From Gammaproteobacteria bacterium (lineage in GTDB: Bacteria > Pseudomonadota > Gammaproteobacteria > Acidiferrobacterales > SZUA-150), in the NCBI GenBank assembly GCA_029880545.1, contig JAOUOD010000012.1, positions 1 to 64,000 of the forward strand: a stretch of DNA of 64,000 nt, in the 5' to 3' direction. The notes under the pieces are model-generated. The model was given only the letters and a program-made list of their open reading frames with translations, was not told where the DNA came from and did no database searches. The position numbers were made by a program, and so were the translations under genes. Shown one piece after another: positions 57,388-64,000 of the stretch; position 1 is the stretch's first letter, and every line of letters starts with the position of its first letter.

Positions 57388-59823
57388 TCAATGAGTCGTC
57401 AATGACGATTTCACTTCACCACCCTCACCGGTTGCAGCCACCGGCTTTTCCGGCGTTTCTTCTCTCGGTTCAGGCATGCGCTCCAGCGCGGTTTCCAGCA
57501 CTTCGTCAATCCAGCGTACCGGTTTTACGGTGAGATCCTTGAGCACGTTTTCCGGAATCTCGGTCAGATCTTTTTCGTTGCCATGCGGAATCAGTACCGT
57601 CTTGATACCACCACGATGGGCCGCCAGCAGCTTTTCCTTAAGGCCACCAATGGGTAGCACTTCACCGCGCAATGTGATTTCGCCAGTCATGGCGACATCC
57701 GCCTTCACCGGGATCATGGTCAACATGGACACCATGGCTGTGCACATGGCGATACCGGCGCTGGGGCCATCCTTGGGAGTCGCACCCTCCGGAACGTGGA
57801 TATGGAAATCCTGTTTCTGGTAAAAATCGGATTCCAGGCCGAGCTTCGCGGCACGACTGCGAACCACGCTCATCGCCGCCTGGATGGATTCCTGCATGAC
57901 ATCTCCCAGCTTGCCGGTGATAGTCAGCCTGCCCTTGCCAGGCACAATAACGCCTTCGATAGTCAGCAATTCGCCGCCGACCTCGGTCCAGGCCAGACCG
58001 GTAACCTGGCCGACCTGGTTGCTTTCTTCAGCTTCGCCGTAGCGGAACCGGCGCACACCCAGGTAATCGGAGAGATTGCCGGAATTGACCTCGATATGTT
58101 TCTGGTCAGTTTCCTTGAGCACCAGTTTCTTGACCACCTTGCGACAAACTTTCGCAATCTCGCGCTCGAGATTACGAACACCGGCTTCACGCGTATAGAA
58201 GCGCACGATATCGCGAATCGCTTCTTCAGAAACAGTCAACTCACCCTCGTTGAGGCCATTGTTTTTCATCTGCTTGGGCAACAGGTAACGGATAGCGATA
58301 TTGGTTTTTTCGTCCTCGGTATAACCGGACAGGCGGATCACCTCCATTCGATCAAGCAACGGGCCCGGAATATTCAACGAGTTTGATGTGGCGACAAACA
58401 TTACATCCGACAAATCGTAGTCCACCTCGAGATAGTGATCACCGAATGTATGGTTCTGCTCCGGATCCAGTACTTCAAGCAAGGCTGAGGATGGATCACC
58501 ACGAAAATCCATGGACATCTTGTCGACTTCGTCCAGCATCATCAACGGATTCCTGACCTTGGCCTTGCTCAGGTTCTGGATAATTTTTCCTGGCATGGAA
58601 CCAATATAAGTACGACGATGCCCGCGAATCTCGGCTTCATCACGCACTCCACCCAGCGCCATGCGAATAAACTTGCGACCGGTTGCCCGGGCAATAGACT
58701 GACCCAGCGAGGTCTTGCCGACGCCCGGGGGTCCAACCAGGCAAAGAATCGGCCCCTTGAGTTTCTTCACTCGCTGCTGAACCGCGAGGTACTCGACTAT
58801 GCGTTCCTTGACCTTCTCAAGACCATAGTGATCCTCTTCAAGCACTTCCTCGGCAAACTTGAGATCCTTGGTAATCTTGCTCTTCTTGCGCCACGGCACG
58901 TTCACCATGGTATCGATATAGTTACGGACCACGGTTGCTTCCGCGGACATCGGTGACATCATCTTGAGCTTGTTAAGCTCGGCTTCCGCCTTGTCACGGG
59001 CTTCCTTGGGCATACCAGCCTTGGTAATCTTTTTGCTCAGCTCTTCAATCTCGTTGGGCGCCTCATCCATCTCACCCAGCTCTTTTTGAATCGCCTTCAT
59101 TTGTTCGTTGAGATAGTACTCACGCTGGCTCTTTTCCATTTGCCGCTTGACCCGGCCGCGGATACGTTTTTCCACCTGCAGCAAATCAATTTCGGATTCC
59201 ATGACTGACAGGATGTGCTCCAGGCGCTGGCGAACATCCCCCATTTCGAGAATTTCCTGCTTGTCCTCGATCTTGAGGCTTAAATGCGCAGCGATGGTAT
59301 CGGCCAGTCGACCCGGCTCTTCGATACCGTTTACCGAGGTCAGGATTTCCGGTGGAATCTTCATGTTGAGTTTGACGTACTGGTCGAATTCGGACAGCAC
59401 TGATCGGGTCAACACTTCGAGCTCGCGTTCATCGGCGGCTTCTTCAACCACGTTCTCTACTTCAGCAGCAAATCCCGTCTCACTTTCGACAAACCGTGTA
59501 ACCAGTGCGCGCGCCTCGCCTTCCACAAGCACCTTAACGGTGCCATCGGGCAATTTCAGCAGCTGCAGAATACTGGCAATGGTGCCATATCGATGGATTT
59601 GCTCGGGCTCAGGATCGTCATCAGAGGCGCTTTTTTGGGCTACCAGCATGATTTTCTTGTCAGACTCCATGGCCTGCTCGAGTGCGTCAATGGATTTGCG
59701 TCGCCCCACGAACAGGGGGATTACCATGTGCGGGAACACCACCACATCACGCAATGGCAGGACGGGCAAAAGCCCTCCGTTATCAGGTGCCTGGCCAGGT
59801 TCGTTATTTGTTTCATCTGTCAT
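57388..59823 (-). CDS. lon: ATP-dependent protease Lon
   Basis: An 811-residue soluble AAA+ protease. The N-terminal substrate domain starts [19 protein letters not shown]. The Walker A is [10 protein letters not shown], followed by [19 protein letters not shown]. The proteolytic domain has the catalytic Ser in DGPSAGIAM and Lys in [10 protein letters not shown]. It degrades misfolded and regulatory proteins. A terminator ends clpX before it, and its own leader has a heat-shock-like promoter. Confidence 0.97.
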   Translation of the reverse strand: MTDETNNEPGQAPDNGGLLPVLPLRDVVVFPHMVIPLFVGRRKSIDALEQAMESDKKIMLVAQKSASDDDPEPEQIHRYGTIASILQLLKLPDGTVKVLVEGEARALVTRFVESETGFAAEVENVVEEAADERELEVLTRSVLSEFDQYVKLNMKIPPEILTSVNGIEEPGRLADTIAAHLSLKIEDKQEILEMGDVRQRLEHILSVMESEIDLLQVEKRIRGRVKRQMEKSQREYYLNEQMKAIQKELGEMDEAPNEIEELSKKITKAGMPKEARDKAEAELNKLKMMSPMSAEATVVRNYIDTMVNVPWRKKSKITKDLKFAEEVLEEDHYGLEKVKERIVEYLAVQQRVKKLKGPILCLVGPPGVGKTSLGQSIARATGRKFIRMALGGVRDEAEIRGHRRTYIGSMPGKIIQNLSKAKVRNPLMMLDEVDKMSMDFRGDPSSALLEVLDPEQNHTFGDHYLEVDYDLSDVMFVATSNSLNIPGPLLDRMEVIRLSGYTEDEKTNIAIRYLLPKQMKNNGLNEGELTVSEEAIRDIVRFYTREAGVRNLEREIAKVCRKVVKKLVLKETDQKHIEVNSGNLSDYLGVRRFRYGEAEESNQVGQVTGLAWTEVGGELLTIEGVIVPGKGRLTITGKLGDVMQESIQAAMSVVRSRAAKLGLESDFYQKQDFHIHVPEGATPKDGPSAGIAMCTAMVSMLTMIPVKADVAMTGEITLRGEVLPIGGLKEKLLAAHRGGIKTVLIPHGNEKDLTEIPENVLKDLTVKPVRWIDEVLETALERMPEPREETPEKPVAATGEGGEVKSSLTTH

Positions 59824-59925
59824 GGGTGCTGTTCTCTATTCGTTTCTAATGGACTTCGCCAGGTGGCCATTTCTGCCGCAGCATGCTGCTACCTGTGGAC
59901 ACCGCCAGACAAAGTCATGATCGGT

Positions 59926-59952
59926 AGACAAACCGTACTCTCCGGTTTGTCT
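59926..59952 (-). other. Hairpin in the lon leader
   Basis: A perfect 10-bp stem (AGACAAACCG with CGGTTTGTCT, 7-base loop) lies about 100 bases upstream of the lon start, at the predicted transcript 5' end. It may stabilise the mRNA or be an operator. Confidence 0.5.
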
Positions 59953-59955
59953 TTC

Positions 59956-59982
59956 TTGGGGTTGAAAAACAGTCATTTCAAC
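59956..59982 (-). promoter_or_regulatory. Candidate heat-shock (sigma32-type) promoter of lon
   Basis: Minus strand: GTTGAA (59977-59982) and CCCCAA (59956-59961) with a 15-base spacer, similar to the sigma32 elements CTTGAA and CCCCAT. The flanks also form an inverted repeat, TTGAAA with TTTCAA. Confidence 0.4.
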
Positions 59983-60053
59983 CTGAAATCGATAATCGCT
60001 GGCAGATCCTGTGCCCTTCTGACCCGGGTCCCGGATACCCAATCTCCAGGAAT

Positions 60054-60079
60054 AAAAAAGCCCTGCAGAACAGGGCTTT
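60054..60079 (-). terminator. Intrinsic terminator after clpX
   Basis: On the minus strand AAAGCCCTG, a 5-base loop and CAGGGCTTT are followed by TTTA. It separates clpX from lon. Confidence 0.85.
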
Positions 60080-60112
60080 CACTCTGATCAGGGACCAGCG
60101 CATCCCTCGCCC

Positions 60113-61408
60113 TCAAGGGTTATTCGCGCGCTTCTCCTCGCTTTCATCGGCATATATCAGCAATGGCTGAGCGCCGTCGGTAATAACATTGGCTTCAATG
60201 ACAACTTTCTCAACGTTATCCATCGAAGGCAGATCAAACATGATGTCCAGCAGTGCGCTTTCAATAATGGAACGCAGGCCCCGAGCACCGGTTTTGCGTT
60301 CCATGGCACGGGTGGCCACAGATCGCAGGGCATCATCCCGCACTTCCAGATCCACGCCTTCAAGCTTGAACAGCTTCTCATATTGCTTGACCAGTGCATT
60401 CTTCGGCTCGGTAAGGATCCGCACCAAAGCTTCAACATCCAGTTCCTCGAGAACGGCGAGTATAGGCAGTCGGCCAACAAATTCAGGGATTAGCCCGTAC
60501 TTGATCAGGTCTTCAGGCTCGATAGCCTGGAGCAGTTCTCCGACTTTCTTTGACTCGGACTTGCTCTTGATCTCGGCGCCAAAACCTATACCACTCTTCT
60601 CAGAGCGCTGCTGGATAACCTTTTCCAGGCCGGCAAATGCGCCGCCACAAATAAACAGGATTCCGCTGGTATCAACTTGCAAAAATTCCTGCTGTGGATG
60701 CTTCCGGCCTCCCTGTGGCGGAACTGACGCTACTGTACCTTCGATCAGCTTGAGCAGGGCCTGTTGCACACCCTCACCCGAGACATCACGGGTAATGGAA
60801 GGATTGTCAGATTTCCGTGAAACCTTGTCGATTTCATCAATATACACAATGCCCTTTTGAGCTTTTTCGACATCGTAATCGCACTTTTGCAGCAGTTTCT
60901 GAATAATATTTTCCACGTCCTCGCCAACGTAGCCGGCTTCGGTCAACGTGGTGGCATCGGCAATGGTGAAAGGGACATTCAGCAGTCGCGCCAGCGTCTC
61001 AGCCAGAAGCGTTTTGCCGGAGCCTGTCGGGCCAATCAGGAGAATATTGCTCTTCGCAAGCTCAACATCACCGCCCACCGCTTCCTGGTGGTCAATACGC
61101 TTGTAGTGATTGTAAACGGCAACAGCCAACACCTTCTTGGCAGCAGACTGGCCAATGACGTATTCGTCCAGAATCTTGTAAATTTCGTGTGGTTTTGGGT
61201 ACTTTTTGCCGGTACCAGTTGCGCCTTGCTCTTCCTGCACTTCCTCACGAATAATGTCATTGCACAGCTCAACACATTCGTCGCAGACAAAGACGGACGG
61301 TCCTGCAATCAGCTTTCGGACTTCATGCTGGCTCTTTCCGCAGAATGAACAGTAAAGAAGCTTCTCGCCCTTGCCGTCACCCGAACCGCTGTGATGATCA
61401 TTACTCAT
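60113..61408 (-). CDS. clpX: ATP-dependent Clp protease ATP-binding subunit ClpX
   Basis: A 431-residue AAA+ unfoldase. The N-terminal zinc domain has ligands C20, C23, C42 and C45. The Walker A is GPTGSGKTL, with the pore loop near [12 protein letters not shown] and the ClpP-contacting IGF loop ([13 protein letters not shown]). It feeds substrates to ClpP, encoded just upstream. A small GC hairpin (61431-61447) lies before its start. Confidence 0.97.
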   Translation of the reverse strand: MSNDHHSGSGDGKGEKLLYCSFCGKSQHEVRKLIAGPSVFVCDECVELCNDIIREEVQEEQGATGTGKKYPKPHEIYKILDEYVIGQSAAKKVLAVAVYNHYKRIDHQEAVGGDVELAKSNILLIGPTGSGKTLLAETLARLLNVPFTIADATTLTEAGYVGEDVENIIQKLLQKCDYDVEKAQKGIVYIDEIDKVSRKSDNPSITRDVSGEGVQQALLKLIEGTVASVPPQGGRKHPQQEFLQVDTSGILFICGGAFAGLEKVIQQRSEKSGIGFGAEIKSKSESKKVGELLQAIEPEDLIKYGLIPEFVGRLPILAVLEELDVEALVRILTEPKNALVKQYEKLFKLEGVDLEVRDDALRSVATRAMERKTGARGLRSIIESALLDIMFDLPSMDNVEKVVIEANVITDGAQPLLIYADESEEKRANNP

Positions 61409-61514
61409 TCATCCACCTCAGATCTACCGACGCCGGCACAACCGGCGCCCTCTACAAACCAAATCGCGCTTTTTACAATGTATAGCACGGAGCCAGTCTT
61501 GTACACCCTCCAGG

Positions 61515-62168
61515 TTATGCGCGATTTGCAATAACATTATCAATCAGACCGAATTCCACAGCCTCGTCGCCACCCATAAAATTGTCACGATCGGTATCGC
61601 GCTCGATTCGATCCAGCGGTTGCCCCGTGTGGTATTGCATGATCTCGTTCAGGCGTTGACGTACACGCAGAATTTCCTTGGCATGGATGTCGATATCCGT
61701 GGCCTGGCCCTGGTATCCGCCGAGCGGCTGATGAATCATCATGCGCGCGTTAGGCAATGCAAATCGTTTACCCTTGGCGCCGCCGGTCAACAGCAATGCT
61801 CCCATACTCGCCGCCTGGCCAATACAGACGGTACTGACATCCGGTTTTATGAACTGCATAGTATCGTAAATTGCCAGACCGGCAGTGACTGCGCCGCCGG
61901 GAGAATTTATATAAAGATGAATATCCTTGTCCGGGTTTTCCGATTCCAGGAACAACAGTTGCGCCACAACCAGGTTAGCCATGTGGTCTTCAACGGGGCC
62001 GACAAGAAAAATCACACGCTCCTTGAGCATGCGTGAATAAATATCAAATGCACGCTCACCGCGACCGGTGGTTTCGATCACCATTGGTACGAGGCCGAGC
62101 GCTTCAGGTTGCTGCATGCCCAGACCATGTCCTGCACCAGCAAACGGTGGTTGTGTTTTAAATGTCAT
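61515..62168 (-). CDS. clpP: ATP-dependent Clp protease proteolytic subunit
   Basis: A 217-residue serine protease that forms a tetradecamer. The triad is Ser121 ([11 protein letters not shown]), His146 (MMIHQPLGG) and Asp191 (IERDTDRD). The first 20-30 residues are probably a propeptide. It lies between tig and clpX. Confidence 0.97.
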   Translation of the reverse strand: MTFKTQPPFAGAGHGLGMQQPEALGLVPMVIETTGRGERAFDIYSRMLKERVIFLVGPVEDHMANLVVAQLLFLESENPDKDIHLYINSPGGAVTAGLAIYDTMQFIKPDVSTVCIGQAASMGALLLTGGAKGKRFALPNARMMIHQPLGGYQGQATDIDIHAKEILRVRQRLNEIMQYHTGQPLDRIERDTDRDNFMGGDEAVEFGLIDNVIANRA

Positions 62169-62239
62169 GCGATATCACCTTTCCCCTTGTCTGATTTCAG
62201 GATTTCCTGACCCTTGCCAAAGACTCAACTCCAGCCAGC

Positions 62240-63547
62240 CTAAGCGCGGCTCGTGGATTTCACAAGCTCCTGGAAACCGATTTTCGACTCCTTGACCTTG
62301 GCCGTCATCAGCACCGCATCGACCACCAGGTCTTCCAGCACAGCCTGCTCGAGACTGGCCAGGCGGCCTGGCTTTTCATAGTGCCACGCAACTACGGCTT
62401 GCGGAGACTCGTAATTGGCCGCCAGATCCTCTACACGCTGTCTTACCTGGTCAGCATCGGCTTTCAGATCCTTTTCCTTTACAATTTCGGCCATAATCAG
62501 GCCCAGCGCAACCCTGCGCTCTGCAAGCTTTTCATAGATATCATCAGTAATCATGCTGTTATCGCCAGCCAGCCCCTGGGCCATGCGCTGCTGCCGATCT
62601 GATTCCCTCATATGGCGAATTTCCTGTGAAATCAGCCCCTTGGGAACGTCAAATTCATTCACCTTTAGCAGCGTTTCCAGGACCTTGTTGCGCAGCAGGT
62701 TGCGCTCACGCTGTTTACGCTCGCGCTCAAGATTGTCGCGCACGTCAGATTTCATCTGCTCGACACCACCATCAATACCCAGCTCTTTGGCAAATTCGTC
62801 ATCCAGGGGCGGTAATTCGGGCTCGGAAACGGTCTTTACAGTGATCTCAAACTGGGCTTTTTTGCCGGCAAGATTTTCGGCACGATAGTCCGCCGGGAAA
62901 GTTACATCAACGTTGACGGTTTCATCAGGCTTGGCACCCTTGATACCTGCTTCGAAGCCTTCGATCATGGAACCGGAACCCAGAACCAGTGGCACCGCTT
63001 CAGCGCTGCCTCCGGCAAATGCCTCTCCATCAATGCGGCCAACAAAATCAATGACCACTTGATCGCCATCAGCAGCTGCCCGATCTACCGGGTTCCAGCT
63101 CTTGCGCTGTTCGAGCATGGTGTTGATGGTATGATCAACATCGGCGTCGGTAACTTCAGCGACAATTTTTTCCACTTCTTCTCCGGACAGGTCCGGTTTT
63201 GGAATGGCCGGGTAAACATCAAATTCGGCGACGTATTCAAATTCCTTGCCGCGCTCAATGGTCTTCAGTTCAATGCCCGGCAAACCTGCCGGAACAAGGG
63301 ATTCCTGGCTCAATGCTTCCTGGATACTGTTCTGAACCAGTTGATTACTGGCCTCGGCCAAGGCATCGCGACCGTACTGGGCTTCCACCACTTTCATCGG
63401 CACCTTGCCTTTACGAAAGCCTGGCATGCGTACGTTTCTGGACAATCGTTTAAGTTGTTCAGCAACTGCGGTCTCCAACTCCTCAGCCGGGATGGATACC
63501 GTTATGCGTCGACCAATGGATCCTGTTGTTTCAACCGAAACCTGCAT
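62240..63547 (-). CDS. tig: Trigger factor
   Basis: A 435-residue ribosome-bound chaperone. The N-terminal ribosome-binding domain has the signature GFRKGKVP. The central FKBP-like prolyl isomerase domain includes VDFVGRIDGEAF, and the C-terminal helical arms follow. A Shine-Dalgarno GAGG lies upstream of the ATG. First protein gene of the tig-clpP-clpX-lon group, after tRNA-Leu. Confidence 0.96.
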   Translation of the reverse strand: MQVSVETTGSIGRRITVSIPAEELETAVAEQLKRLSRNVRMPGFRKGKVPMKVVEAQYGRDALAEASNQLVQNSIQEALSQESLVPAGLPGIELKTIERGKEFEYVAEFDVYPAIPKPDLSGEEVEKIVAEVTDADVDHTINTMLEQRKSWNPVDRAAADGDQVVIDFVGRIDGEAFAGGSAEAVPLVLGSGSMIEGFEAGIKGAKPDETVNVDVTFPADYRAENLAGKKAQFEITVKTVSEPELPPLDDEFAKELGIDGGVEQMKSDVRDNLERERKQRERNLLRNKVLETLLKVNEFDVPKGLISQEIRHMRESDRQQRMAQGLAGDNSMITDDIYEKLAERRVALGLIMAEIVKEKDLKADADQVRQRVEDLAANYESPQAVVAWHYEKPGRLASLEQAVLEDLVVDAVLMTAKVKESKIGFQELVKSTSRA

Positions 63548-63663
63548 TTCACTAACCTCTGATAAGTTACTGTTTCTAAATATCTTTTACTACTATCAGG
63601 TCACACCGGCTCAAATCCGGCCTGGTTTGTTCGATGTGATACCTAATATATATCGACAATATC

Positions 63664-63748
63664 TGGTGCGAATGGGGAGAGTCGAACTCCCACGGGATAC
63701 CCCACTGGAACCTAAATCCAGCGCGTCTACCAGTTCCGCCACATTCGC
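63664..63748 (-). tRNA. tRNA-Leu (TAG anticodon)
   Basis: An 85-base class II tRNA with CCA. The acceptor GCGAATG pairs with CATTCGC, the anticodon loop TTTAGGT gives TAG, and the long variable arm and T loop TTCGACT are typical for leucine. It lies upstream of tig. Confidence 0.96.
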
Positions 63749-64000
63749 AGGGCGCAATTTGGGGCGCAATTCTGCCACAAGCGCTGGCCCGATGGCATAA
63801 AAAAGTCATTCTGACTTGTAGTGAGATCACATTGGAAGGGGGTACCGGGGACAGTACCGCCCCCAGGGCCACCTGGAACTACCGCGGAGAGATTCGATTG
63901 ATGACTACTGCCACGCCCGTTCGGAGGGCAGACCCAATCCACCCCGGTGATGTCTGCATCAGCACCCGGGTATTTCAGGTCTCGGGATCAGGCAATAGCC
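63749..64000. other. Right-edge stretch, no assignable gene
   Basis: After tRNA-Leu, the plus strand has an ATG at 63901 preceded by CGGAGAG, with a frame open to the window edge (33 codons, MTTATPVRRADPIHPG). It could be the start of a gene that continues outside, but I recognise no family. A GC-rich inverted repeat (GGTAC/GTACC core, 63838-63864) precedes it. The minus strand shows nothing coherent. Confidence 0.3.

Overview
The window reads as a conserved chromosomal region of a gammaproteobacterium, probably a sulfur-oxidising or otherwise chemolithotrophic member of the Chromatiales-like groups. The basis is gammaproteobacterial synteny: suhB/trmJ-cysE-iscRSUA-hscBA-fdx-iscX, rlmN-pilW-rodZ-ispG-hisS-yfgM-bamB-der, tRNA-Leu-tig-clpP-clpX-lon, rnhA-dnaQ-gloB, and mltF-tadA beside guaBA. 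Sulfur metabolism is only hinted at, by a small lipoprotein resembling SoxXA-binding proteins, a split YeeE/YedE-type transporter and a rhodanese fusion. I see no insertion sequence, prophage, integron or CRISPR array. The strand is gene-dense, most genes run on the minus strand, and base use looks uniform.

Layout. 1-9.4 kb: tRNA-Ser, a double cyclic-nucleotide-domain/rhodanese protein, mltF, tadA, guaA, guaB, then divergent lipoprotein, xseA and an M23 peptidase. 9.4-19.4 kb: a membrane Ser/Thr kinase followed by the der-bamB-yfgM-hisS-ispG-rodZ-pilW-rlmN cluster (all minus). 19.4-27.0 kb: complete Isc iron-sulfur operon with an IscR site at its promoter, then cysE and trmJ. 27.0-35.0 kb: suhB, a 575-residue PilZ-like protein, fdxA, a DinG/YoaA helicase, a single-domain response regulator and a dynamin-like GTPase. 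35.1-43.1 kb: tRNA-Ala and tRNA-Glu, gltX, a flap-type exonuclease, an ACT-domain protein with an N-terminal cysteine cluster in a row with a Sel1-YeeE/YedE fusion and its small partner, then dnaQ, rnhA and a methyltransferase. 43.2-56.7 kb: gloB, mltD, a coiled-coil protein, a CBS protein, pirin, a Yej-like peptide ABC transporter of unusual build, fabI and ppiD. 56.9-64 kb: tRNA-Asp and tRNA-Val, lon, clpX, clpP, tig and tRNA-Leu.

Most of the window is housekeeping: GMP synthesis, Fe-S assembly, outer-membrane assembly, translation and protein quality control. Less ordinary are the ACT/cysteine-cluster plus Sel1-YeeE/YedE operon (38.4-40.9 kb), the dynamin-like GTPase near a lone receiver protein (32.1-34.9 kb), the enlarged peptide transporter with a C-terminally anchored binding protein (47.2-53.8 kb), and several regulatory-looking sequences: a palindrome inside the fabI promoter, tandem repeats upstream of the kinase, a hairpin after iscR, and a heat-shock-like promoter before lon. 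Nothing here can be shown from sequence alone to be a wholly new system. All function calls rest on motif and synteny recognition without database searches.
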